Shown here: one piece after another, positions 1 to 12,393 of the stretch
How positions within the stretch are numbered: the stretch's first letter is position 1
How the letters are laid out: the number at the start of each line of letters is the position of its first letter
DNA from: Trichoplax sp. H2
Taxonomy: Eukaryota; Placozoa; Uniplacotomia; Trichoplacea
Assembly: GCA_003344405.1 (NCBI GenBank)
Contig: NOWV01000055.1
Location: forward strand, 186,001 to 250,000
Direction of reading: 5' to 3'
Length of the DNA stretch: 64,000 bases
Position numbers and translations under genes: made by a program
The notes under the pieces: model-generated
The model's input: the letters and a program-made list of their open reading frames with translations, nothing else
The model's database searches: none
Told to the model about the DNA's origin: nothing

Positions 1-435
1 ATTTTGGAACAATAGCCGAATTATCCTTCCTTGATTTACATGATCTCCATACAATTAATCGTTTCTAATTCTCTTTTCATTATATTGATCGAAAAAATTT
101 CATCATGTGCATCGAACATTTAATTCATATACACATTACTGTATAATTTATACATCATAATTGATACAAGAACAACTATACAATATATTATAGGCCATAG
201 TACAATTATTTGGCATAATATATAACAGTATATCATCTAAGTACGTTGGTCCCTTCGAGAAAACAGTTATATGGGCGTATTACAAAGACCAAAATTCATA
301 TAGACAGTATAAACATCACATCTATGCATCGTAATATTTCAGGATAAACTGACACTTTTCTTACAGAATCCGAAGTAAAAATATATATCACAATATAACA
401 TACATATGATACCTCAAAAAGGGAGCTAATTACAC
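1..435. other. Left flank, no gene seen
   Basis: AT-rich sequence downstream of the stop codon of the BPL_N-like gene (which reads on the minus strand). It probably includes that gene's 3' untranslated region. No open frame continuing into a biotin-ligase catalytic domain was seen. Confidence 0.6.
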
Positions 436-1499
436 TCACGAATCCTGTAACAGTATGTTTATTAAAAGCGACATAATAGACTTTCGGGCACTATCATATT
501 CATATAGGAATGTTAATAATTTAGGATCATACTTAGACTTATCTAACAGGCTGAATGGAAATTCTGGATGAACGCCAGATAAAACGGCTATGCCTTTCCC
601 GACATTACATTTTATAATAGCTGCTCCATCCCATGGATTGTGGCCATCAGATACTTAACAAAATTAATTAAAGAATTGAAAGATGATTAAAGAGGGCTGG
701 GAGCTATGCATTCAATAGCAATGCATCGATTTTTACAGATAATAATAAAATAGAATATTGCACAGATTGTAGGGTGAATTTGATTAAATATCTATATACG
801 TGAGCTTATTAGTAACTACTGTATACACGTAAATCGTGCCGCTACAAGTAATCATGGATTCCTAATTATTAACTGTTACAGATTATGCTACATTGTGCAA
901 TCTTAAAGGATGGAATGGTTACCTTTCTCCTTGTACTTTGCTAACACTTCTATTTGGGGCAGGTCAGAATCAGAAAGGGATTTGGGTACAAATTCACAAC
1001 CACCATTATAATATAGCCTACAAAATGTTGACGACAATTGATTAGCAAGTAGGTCGCCTAGGACAAGATTTGCAGCAGTACTTCCACGATTGTTATTATA
1101 CTGAAAGCCAGGGTAAACTGTCCCCCTAGCTATTCCAGGAAAGAACTCTAGCTCGTTATTTCGACAGATCTCTAATGTTGTCCCTTTTTCAAATTCGACA
1201 GCACTACTTGCAAAATAAGCACCAGCACCAAGACCTAAATAACTGCCACCCTTCTGAACATAACTGTTAATGTAATGGCAACCTTTACCAGCTAGCTTCT
1301 TGACATACGGCGATGCTCTACCTCCTGGAATAATTAAAACCTTGACAGGTGATTCATTTAATTTTAAAATATCGTCAGCCATAATCAACTCAACATGATA
1401 CTCATTTTGTAATGAACAATTTCGCAAGGTCTCCATTACACCACTATAAACTAGATCAATATTAGCCACGCCATCATCAGAATAAATCCAAATCTTCAT
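436..1499 (-). CDS. Stand-alone biotin-protein ligase N-terminal (BPL_N) domain protein
   Basis: Two exons on the minus strand: 1499-923 (192 codons plus 1 nt, donor GTAACC) and 653-436 (acceptor after TTAAG; stop TGA at 436-438). The junction keeps frame and gives 264 aa. The start is the ATG at 1497-1499, giving MKIWIYSDDG; a TTG six codons upstream is not a plausible eukaryotic start. Family-like features are the N-terminal MKIWIYSDDG, VLIIPGG, GSYLGLGAGAYFAS, FFPGIARG, and in exon 2 NPWDGAAIIK and AVLSGVHPEF. These match the glutamine-amidotransferase-like domain found at the N terminus of many eukaryotic biotin ligases. The position of the class I amidotransferase nucleophile (G-x-C-x-G) reads G-L-G-A-G, so the fold is probably catalytically dead for glutamine hydrolysis (inference). 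The frame stops right after this domain, so no biotinyl transferase domain is present. It may act as a regulator or binding protein; the function is unknown. Confidence 0.82.
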
Positions 1500-4161
1500 T
1501 TTCGTCCTTACCAATTGACAAAGAAAGAAACTGCCTATTAAAAGTCATCTAAAGCTTCGATAGCTTGCAAAACTTTGCAGCATAGGTAGCAATTTTGCAG
1601 GTCTTCTTGCTGTACTAGTGTAGAGTATACAGTACAGTAAGCATACGATTAATATCGATAGTATATGTGTCACGGTATGCACTGCAGGAGGTAGTGATAG
1701 TAGTGGTGTGCGCTGTACACTACAATGTGATACACTATACAGTATACAATAACGCATGAAAGATTGGTATTATTCTCATCAGCTTAGGAGGCAGGAAAAT
1801 GGAGATTTAATCGAAGTTAGAGTAAAACTAACCACTAGCTCCTCATCTTTTATTGATTGAAATATGATGGTTTATGTAAGTATACTGTTCATGATTACAA
1901 TCTATAATTATAGTAAGATTATAAAATTGTGGATTAATGAGTATACGACTGGTATGGAGTACCATCCACAATTAATACATGGAATTGAGAAGAGTAATAT
2001 CGAATAGGTGTGATCAGTATACTTTTACACTATCATGATAGTACTAGCACAATTGTAGAGTCCATCTTTATAATATACCATAAGTAATTAATCACAATTA
2101 TTATGTAACCTTTACAATGGTAAATTGGAGCTTGAATAGGTAAATAGCAAACTGTAACAATCGCAAATTTGTAGCATACTAAATTCAGATAATATCGAAA
2201 TTAAACTAAGGCAAGCACGCGGCAGTAATATCTAATATAATGTAGATATACGCTATACTGACGACTATATAACAATATATATAGTATACACCTGTATATA
2301 TACATAGATCATCATGCACAATCTAACAAATATGATGAAGTATATAATAAAAATTGTCGTATAGTTCACCCCTGCGTGCTCTTTGAACTTAAAAATTAGA
2401 GAAAGCTACATTCTTCTAGATCATATCGTCTGTTAATAATTGAGTACAGTATACTGTTATAATAATAATCCTTCTTTTTATTAATTTTGCCTATTAATAA
2501 TAATGCATTATTAATTTGTAAATAATTGACTGTAATAAAAAGTGATATTTCTTGTAACTATAGCACTCGTACATGGTTGAACACTGGTATACGTAATAAA
2601 TGGAGCAGATAGAATGAAACCCTTCTGCAATTTACGGAATTAAAATGGAGAAAGGGCCCTTTTCTTCTAGTCGTTTATTCAATAAGATAAATAATGCTAG
2701 AAGTGATTAAACATAAGTGTATACCAGCATATATTGACACAATTAAACATATAAGTAAAATAATAATAACAACCGTATACGATATGTTACTGGTGATAAA
2801 GAACTGCTGTCATTAAAATTGTATAAAAATGATGGTGATGTTTTCTTGGATTAGGATAACATGAATGCAGCTACTGCATCTTCTTCAAAGTCTGAATTCG
2901 AAAGACACTCATAAAAAAAACATGTTAGTAACCAATAAATGAATACTGTATAGATAGCGTTAAAAATAATAGCTACTTTTCTGTTATTACTTATATTGAC
3001 GTGCAAATTTATGTCATCACCGTAATGTTAAATGTAGTAAGATTAAATTTGTAATAAAATCAGTGAAGGAAGCTTTATTTGCTAGTATAGCTACTTATTT
3101 CTCAAATATTGTCTTTGTTAATTGGTCACGAACTTACTGGAAAAGTAATAGAATCTGATATCCATTGTAGTTACTTAAAAAAGCTATTAGGCTGTTGAAT
3201 ATTTTCTTTTCTTAATTGCTATACCTATTAACATAAAACAAAATCCCGGTCTGACATCAGTAATAATTAATGGAGAAACAGTCGTTTATCAGCATGTAGA
3301 TTTCACTGTCACTTAGTGACTTTCTTAATTACCTTGCATACTGGCATTGAAAAATAACAAGGTCAGACAAGCTATACTAAATACTGAAGGAACCGTTGCT
3401 TTGTAAAGATATAGATTTACTTCTTAAATGGTTCCTCTTCCCAGCCGCTTTTCATGCCTATCATGACGATAGCGGTATTTGAAATAACATTATGCCATAA
3501 ATAGCTTTATACGAGTGTTACACTTCATCGCGTCTTTACCAAAATCACAGCAACATTTACAATTCTATTGCTAGTGATTGACATTACCATATGGCAACCG
3601 CTATAATAACGGACTAATATATACATTACTTCCTAAATGAACAATTCATATCAGAGATTGAGTATCTACCGTCTATCAATAGACTATTGACAATATTTAT
3701 AACACGGGACTAAACACTGAGCGTCGTTTATTCAAAATTACATAAAATATCAAGTAATATCATTAACTTCCTGTTGAAATTCATTCCTAGAACAAATACC
3801 GTCTAAATACCAATGACAATAGAGGCATCATATGTTTTCTCAATTCAAGAATCCTCTATTATTACGTAAAAGCCTGAAATTAAAGACGTCATTACGTCTT
3901 CTAGAACAATTTTCAAGATCCACAAGTAGTAGTGTAAAATTTCAGGCAGAGATAATATTAAATTATGAACGCTGTTGTGAATACGAATACGTCTACGACC
4001 GAATTTTAAGCTGTGACATTGCAAGAAAATCTTTCATTACTGGGAAAATAGCCACAACATCAGATTCTACATTCCATTCATTAAACGTTAAGTCCAAAAA
4101 TCAAACTGAAGAACGACCATTACAAATAATTTTGTGTCCAGTATTCATCATAAGATCAAAT
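1500..4161. other. Intergenic region, no gene supported
   Basis: AT-rich spacer between the BPL_N-like gene and the first CD20-like gene, which are divergently transcribed, so it should hold both promoters. About 1600-1760 has scattered TACAG/CTGTA words and a short minus-strand frame of no recognisable character. An open frame runs from 3832 into the first CD20-like exon (see that gene). Confidence 0.5.
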
Positions 4162-7060
4162 ATGTCGACAACATATAGCGAAACAGATGATGATAATCCA
4201 AAATACCAGCGTGAAAGTTACGTATACCCAACATTTTCTCTACCGATAGTCAACCAGTTTAATGCCATGATGCGAAGAGTGGTAATCCTTTGCAGTTTCA
4301 GTATATTCTTGGGAGTTATTCTCATTGCTATTGGTATTACTTCCATTTTTGTTCCATCCATGGGATCGATGCGTATATATCATCCATTATGGATTGGAGG
4401 AATGGTAAGTCGCTAATCATTTTATACCCTCTCAGCATCGATTGTTTACTTCAATAATAGTGAAAATGAAACATCCCAACTTTGTATCTACGATAAATCT
4501 TACCGGAAGCAATATTTGCTGTATAATATTTTACAATGATAAATTTTAATTAAAATGAAAATTGATTGAAATAGTCGATAAATCAAATGTTAAAGAAACT
4601 TAATATTCAAATCAACCGTAGTTCCTATAAGTAAAAGGAAAATGACAACATTATACGTGATTCTGTTGGTATTAATCGTTAACATCCCTTTTAAGAGAAA
4701 GTTTAAAGGACCTTTATGACTTTACTAGAGCAAATTTGAGTCACAATAAATTATGGGGATAACTGAAGCAGTTAAGTCTCTCCACATATCATAGTACACT
4801 AACAACGGTAGTAAACTCGCTCTACAAGGCTTCTTTTAGTTTCTTTATAAGTCTTGCTTCTAAAATTTTGTTAAATAGGGTAGAAAGTCATAGCATTTAT
4901 CGTTTAATCATGTTCTAGTGTTAATTCACCACTCAGGCAACTTTGTAGTCATAGTTAATATGGCAAAGTCCATAATCGTAATGCTAGATAAGATAGTTAA
5001 TACCTTATTATTATATTTACTATTCGACCAGAGAGAGGTTGTTTAGGTGGGGAAATGTGACTGCCTGGCTGCATCGCATTTCCCTGATTGGTCAAAAATA
5101 CTAGAAAAGTTATTTTCTGATTGGAGTAGTTGATCGGCCAGTCCTCTGGTCGATTATATGACTACCAGTTAAAGTTATTTAAATTTGGCTGACATACGAG
5201 CATATTGATATAGATAGTTATTATGTGTAGAAAGCAATGAGATGATTAAATCTTATTTCAGGATAGTTCACTTAGACAATGCTGTCACATAGGTTAAGAT
5301 TATACATGAGTAGCAGGTTAAAAATGTGTGCTAATTGAAAATAATCATGTTAGAAATACTATAGAAGAGAAGCGTGCCCTTGTAAAAGATATTAAACAGA
5401 TTATGATTATTTACAAGTAAGATGATTCCTATAAAAATTGGAGCAATTCAAACACCAGAGTATGAGCTAATCCAAGTTCTGCCTCTACTGCTCTTAATTG
5501 TGTATACTCCGGGCAAATACAGTATTACATGAAGTAGAAAAAGTGAGTCAAATTCAGTAATTTATTTAAGACTTTTACATTGTGTCCCTTCATCATAGAG
5601 ATTAATTTGCGATAAAAATTAAAAATTGGATTGATTTGAAGGGAAGATTTAAAAATGAAATGTCTAACAGAGAATATTAAATTATTTTCATAAACTATAT
5701 ACAACTCGCGCTCTTACTAGCCAATAATGCTTGCTGTCTCTATCAAAGAAATCTCGCTAGATTAGTCAATACGTAATGCGGTTAAAATTTAAATAAAAGG
5801 TAACACAGAACAGCGAATTTACTTTCACTCTGATTCATGTTTTTCATGATTTACGATAGTTATCTCATTGATCGCGTAATATTACTGGAACTAAACTTCC
5901 ATTTAAGCAGAAAATTATAAATGGGAATCAACAGTGCATTCAAATACAGTATTTAATTTCCAATACTTTAACTTATATTCTTAAAAATAAAATTGATGGT
6001 CTTTCCGCAAGTGTAAAACGATATCATTAGACTGGGTAGGTACTCAAATCATTCAACATTATCATCAACTGATTACAACACTGCAGCCTCAGATAGCTGT
6101 CATCTAGAACTTCCATTTCTTTACTGATACCATTTACTGTAGACCTGACATCAACAAGAAATTTTCTATTAGGAATTACGAAATAATAGATACGTCTTCT
6201 TAAAATATCGTAAAATTGTCCGATTTTAATTGTTGTAATTGCAGCAAACGTTGCATTTCAAAGGCCTTTCTACAGAAACTAGAGCTAGTGGAAGACATCG
6301 TAGTTATAATGATATTCCTTCCTTATTAAAATCATTTTTTGACAACTCTAACAACATGGCACAGTAAGGCACAAAATTATTTCAAGAAATTGAGGCAGTA
6401 CCATATCATACCATAACTTTGCTATTGAAACTCTGCTAAAACATCGATTGTGTAACATTTTATGCCTATCAATTTTGATCAATTTAATATAGCGCAATTA
6501 ATGTAGTATTCGATCAGTACAAAGAAAAATAGTAAATTACAATACGGTATAACATGGATAGAGCTACGAGAAAATAATTGCAAAAAAATTGATAATAGAC
6601 TAAATAAAAGACAAACCAACAATCCATATTAATATAACTATTCATATAACAACGTTTACCATTAGATAATAATTACTGCAATATTTGGCATCATTGGTTA
6701 CCGAAAGAACGTAACAAGGCCAATTATAGTAAGTATGAGAATTCACTTACTAAATGAAATTGAGCATGATAAATAACCATGTAAATCTAATCTTAAATTT
6801 GTATTTTATAGATGCATATCAACTTAATCTTGAATATTTTATCGATCACAGCCACAGTGGGTGGATGTATTATGTGCGTCATAGCTATTATAGAAGGAGT
6901 AGAAAATAACGCTTCTATCGGTCAAATTGCAGCTATTAACATCTGTCTTATTCTCATGTACTTAATTATCTTTTCCTCCTATGTTTACTGCATTATCGTA
7001 TACTTTTTAGTTATTAAAAGCCCTGTTATCTTAATAACATCTGGTACTAGAATGAGTTAG
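4162..7060 (+). CDS. CD20/MS4A-like four-transmembrane protein, array member 1 (no tail exon)
   Basis: Three exons, all phase 0: 4162-4404 (81 codons, donor GTAAGT), 6666-6728 (21 codons, acceptor ATTAG, donor GTAAGT) and 6812-7060 (82 codons plus TAG). The 184-aa product has four hydrophobic segments: TM1 in exon 1 (ILCSFSIFLGVILIAIGI region); TM2 across the exon 1/2 junction, reading WIGGM then IIITAIFGIIGY; and TM3 and TM4 in exon 3. W-x-G-G followed by II-[ST] resembles the TM2 signature of vertebrate CD20/MS4A proteins. The start was set at MSTTYSETDDD by analogy with the short N termini of the paralogues. The frame stays open for 110 more codons upstream (from 3832), so a longer N terminus is possible. 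Unlike most sister genes it ends a few residues after TM4, with no tail exon found. A plasma-membrane or endosomal adaptor or channel-associated role is family inference. Confidence 0.75.
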
Positions 7061-10000
7061 TGTTTGATTTATACAAGATACTGTCTATGCAACATTGCGT
7101 CATTTGGATGCTGTTATAAAATTAAATCGATCAAAGCCGTCCGAAAGATTAAGATTGTTTAAATTATTGGGATTTAAATGATAACTATTCCCAGCTCAAT
7201 AGCGGCACCATCATAATGTAATATACAACTTATAACTATATACTCAGCCAATGATATATATAACAAAATTATTATGACTCTAACACTAGTTTAGAAATGC
7301 ACTTCACCGATTTAATCTCTACTTCAAAATACGCACGTAATTTTAACGTGTTATTTTCATGGCTTCAATTCCACTAATTCATTACTTTTATCTTAACTTA
7401 ACTTTAAATTAACAATTTATCCCTAATGTGTGTTTAAAAATATCGTATGCTATCTAGTTTAAACTATCGGCATGGAAAAATGTGTACATGTTAATAAAAA
7501 ATAATACCCTCAACTGTCAAGAATTTTTGATAGTTTTAATTTTATCTTGAATTCTCTAAATTAAATTAAATTAGGTACAAAATAGATATTAGGCAGGGCA
7601 GTTCACATATACAGTTTTTAAATCAGTTGAGTAGACATGATAGTATTACGGTTAATGCCTGTTTTACTAATTTTAAAATTAGGAGCACGACTTCCGCTAA
7701 CATAAATACTAAGCTAAAGAAAATATTACAGTGAGTGATAATGTTGCATGAATGCATATCCTATGACATGATAAATTAGATCTCGATGATAGCTTTGCGC
7801 ATCGCAATTAATGCTCTGTCTTTAGTTTTGGCGCAAAACATTAGTTTCTGTAACGTATCCAAGGTAACAATATCAATCTCATTAAAATAGGTACCGTTTG
7901 AATTGGATTGTAATTAACGAAGTATTGATTTTATGCGCCAGACACACCCTATCACGATGGCTATCATCTCGTTTATGACCTCGGGGTTATTATTAACGAT
8001 TATGTAATGACAGTCAGACCTCGCAAGCTTCTATTTATACGCATAGATTCAATCCACCCCCTAGCATCGAGCTAATAATTATAACAAATGATTAAACGTA
8101 AGAAATCATATGTTACCTAAATGTTTTCACCTTGCGGAGTCATATTGTATTCTAATTAGCCATTATTAATAAGTACTTAATTAATTGGATCAATCCGTAA
8201 TTTATGATCGTTCTCTCTGATAGCAATCAGGCCGTTCAGTTATTCTGCAAATAAGAGACTTTAGTGCATTAATTTAACCCTACCTTCATGAAATAGCTCT
8301 TACATGAAGTCTATTCTAGATGATACTCGCAACCATAGTTATGAGTAATAGAGTAGCAAACATCTCTATAGGCACTATCGATTAGAATGTTCTAGGCCAA
8401 TTTGATAGTCTGTAAAGCTCAACTTTATTTGATATGTGAAAGACAGATTTCATCCTTTAATATAAGTTAATATAATAGCTGCGATAATTATTAATTATTA
8501 AGCCTGAGCGAGCTTTGCGACCAATTATGCCCCAATTTTTCGGTGATGGACAACTGCAATATTCTTACATGAATAACATCCAGTTTTAATTTGGACTTAA
8601 ACCCATTAAATAAATAAAATACACCACACAATACAAGCAGATAAAAATCGATCGAATACTGTCATAAAATACAAAATAAGAAGTTAGACTATGAACTCTT
8701 TGCCGATTTGATTGTCAGATGATCTTAACGGATGGTAATATTTGCTACTATCAGGTATCAACATATCTAAGTCTGATAATATGATTTTAAATAATAAATT
8801 CGCTATACAAGAATGTTTGCAGGTTACCTAGCACAAATTCTAATTCACTTGTGGTAGCTAGGAAATATTTATATTGTGCGTACTAAACCGATTGGCGGAT
8901 TTGATTAAAAGTGGGTCTGAGCTTCTTTATTGATCTTATTACAAGTATACAGTCGCTCCTAAATAATAGGTTAAGTTATCCATTAATCAATAAGAACTCG
9001 AGGTAAATCTATGGCCTATATCAGGCAATGTGAAATTTTTTACATTGATACGCGTATCGTAGCAGTTTAAATTTGTTATATTATTTGTAAGTGAGAAGAT
9101 TTCATTTGAATTAGTTATTCCTATACAGCTATTTATAATTTATAGTTGTTTTTTGACAACATATAGTTGTAGGAAACATTTCTCCTCTGCATAGCCAGCT
9201 AATAAAAGTGTATTGAACCTGACCTGTACGCCATGTTGCATAGGATGTACAATGCAGAGTTTTACGATAAATTGCTGGATATGAGTTTTATGTAAGTTTA
9301 GAATGCCAAGATTTTAGTCGTTTATTTTCAATTCTGATAACATCGCTTATGAGTATAGATTAATGAAAGTACTACATTTGACTACTTTTATTTAAATAGA
9401 AGTGCCTTCTAATTATAATTAATAGTTGCAATAATTTATTTTTATGCTATAAAATTATTTAATTCAACAGTCAAATTAACTAATTTCTCGTACCTCATGC
9501 ATACACATACCAGAAAATTTTTCAGGTCAGCTATTTTGTGTCTACCACGCCGGTTACTTCAAAACGCTGTTGCTTAAAAGCGCTATTGGCATCCAAAACT
9601 TGTTATAGTATGCATAGAACTATGATACTTTGCTTAGTTCAACCTAATAGTACACAAATGGGATCCTAACGTACTCTTATAAATTAAGGGTAATTATACA
9701 TTGTATGTAATACTTAATGTTTTATTCGTTTCAATTATGAAATCTAAAATGCTGAAAGATAACTATTAAACGCCAATTTAAGATTATAATAATATTATTT
9801 TTCGTTGAGCCATAAATTTAAATTATTGCTGCCATGATGCTTTCAAAAGGACAACGCCTTACATTAATCTATTTTAATTGTCTTTTATTGATTTTGCCAA
9901 AAAACTTATTTCATCAAAAGTATGAACTTTAAATATTGAATACATGTTGTTACCAATAACGTACTACTCAGCTTTCTAATAATATTGCAGTATGAAACCT

Positions 10001-12393
10001 TTAATATTACCACTAGCATATTAATATTTTTATTTTCTAGCAGAAATAAATAAACAAACTTTACTAATTAGCCCAAGCAAATAAAAATCGGGTGTATTAA
10101 GCTCCTTATTTATAGTTAAAAACAGAAATATTACGAAGAAATATGCAACATAACAAACTTTATGCTGATAATAATTTTTGTTGATAAATTAATAATTAAT
10201 TGAATAAGAGGTCAGGAATAAAATGTATTTATCCATATTAAATTTCTCTGCTTCCAATCAATTTAGATGATGGATTATCCGGTATTGAGGTGTACACAAA
10301 ATAAATACGATAATATTCTAATATTGCATACTATTTACAACATACATACGGTAGATCTCGATATGATAAGAAATTATTGTGAAACTTGCTGTAAACTTGT
10401 TTAGCAATTAAAAGTTCCGACGCATACTATTTTGTTGTACGTTTTAATTTAATTCCTCATATGAAATTTATCAATTCTCTGGGATATAATTTGAAAATTA
10501 TAAACAAGTAAGTTGCTGTAGCAACAACAATGATTTTAGAACTATTTACAGTGTTTACTGATATTCTTCATGGGGGTCAATATTTACTTGATTTCAGCTC
10601 CATACTGATATTCTTTACATATAAAGCTGAATCAAGTGAATATTGACCCCCATCCTTTTACACAATCAATTGCAAATACTTTTATTATCTTCTCTATTTC
10701 ACTTATGGGGTGTGTAAAATTACAGCCGTCGAAAACATTGTTGATACATTAAAGGTCAGAGTTAAGAAACTAATAGATAATGTTGTACAAAGAAGACTGT
10801 CCACCTATCGTGAGATAATATTACGATGATATATTACTAAATCTTATACAAACATTATAAAACTGTATTAATATAAGTTTGTATTAATAGTGTCTCTTAG
10901 GTTTAATATATAAAAATGTTTTCAAAAAGATTTAAGGACAAGGCAATCCTGAAAATTGTATAATATTAAAAACTTAGGTCTGATGATGGGCAGAGTTATG
11001 ACAGGCAAGGTAGTAACGGGCGTTACAACTTACTGTTGACAAATTCGATAAATTATTCATCTAGGTTAAACATGAGAGACTACGTTAGCTCTTTATTTTG
11101 GTAGTCTGCCAAAGAATAACTTAAACTACTATGTACGCCAATTAATATACAGTATGTAACATCTATATATCAGCTTGACCCATAACATCTACAATAGGAG
11201 ATCAAAGAATGATTTACATTATCTTATAAGCTTTTATGCAATACTCCTCTAAAGATTGTTTTGAGCATGAAGAAAGTATTAAATTCTATCCTTGTTAAAA
11301 TAGCCTTAGCTAAGGAATATACTATGATTCATGGGCATGATAAAGCAATAGTTTACATCCCTATTACAGAGTTCAGAGCTTAGATCGACGTAATTTTTAA
11401 CCAATAATTTGTCGTCTATTAATAGAGCATTATAATATTCCACAAAAGTATATTGTGCATTTATATAAAGAGCTACAAATTATACAAATTATCATAGATT
11501 AAAACAATACAAAATTTGATACCTCTGCCCGGGAAGTGAGCAAGGAATTAAAATTGAGGGCGCCATATGATCAATTAATTAAGTCCAATAGCCTGGAAAT
11601 GCACCTAAGCTACATTTTAAAGCTCCTCATCTAATTTAAGATGAATTTATGGTCATACTGTCGAGCTGCTGTAGGTTATATATCCATATAATTTCTAAAA
11701 TCATCATAGACAAAGCTTAGTAAAGCGTTGAACACACACATAGTATCTAATACATTAAAAAAATTTGTGTTGCGTGCGTAACGCTTATCCCGACCTATTT
11801 AAATACCAATATATACTATACATTATGAATATTTTCGCCAGCGAAGTCGGTGGGTTCAAAATCATTATATTTAAAGAGATATTTGTAATGCTTTTCTTTA
11901 TGTAGACTATAACTTACGATTAAAATAGATAGATTATAATAATACTATGTTACTATAGAGATGACACCATTGCTTTGCCATCTAATTTACTATTGGTTGA
12001 CGAGACAAAGCAAAGTGATTGATGTCGATATTTTAAGGCGTAGATTGGAATTTCACCGATCAAATTCAAATGAACTCTGAATGCTTGCGTCAATATTATA
12101 TTAAAATCTAAGTTACCGCAGCAAATCAGTAGCGAGGATATAGTTTGTTTACCTTTTAATCCCATTGACATGCATATTGCAGTTACTGGCCAAAAATCTA
12201 TAAAAGGTAAAAGTTTTCTGGATTTTTAGTAGATATCAGATGATCCCATCATATCCACAGCTACACTAATAGCTTATTAGCCATTAGAGTTTGCAGTCTT
12301 TAATATCTTTCCAGATATCATTGGCACGTAGTGCAACTTGCTATATATCATTATCTCTTACCTGATTTACCATAATCACATTGATTAACCACT
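7061..12393. other. Long intergenic spacer with one strong hairpin
   Basis: 5.3 kb of AT-rich sequence without a supported exon. I looked for the exon 1 pattern (arginine-glutamine before a TM), the exon 2 pattern (21 codons ending in a GT donor) and TM3/TM4 frames and saw none. The short frame at 11953-12171 (-) has no family character. The notable item is the inverted repeat at 10570-10653. Confidence 0.5.
10570..10653. repeat. Near-perfect 29-bp inverted repeat (hairpin)
   Basis: The left arm 10570-10599 begins ATGGGGGTCAATATTTACTT; the right arm 10625-10653 ends AATATTGACCCCCAT. The arms pair over 29 positions with a single one-base bulge and one mismatch that would be a G-U wobble in RNA. 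A 25-nt loop separates them. The size resembles a microRNA precursor, but so do small palindromic transposon remnants. Confidence 0.8.
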
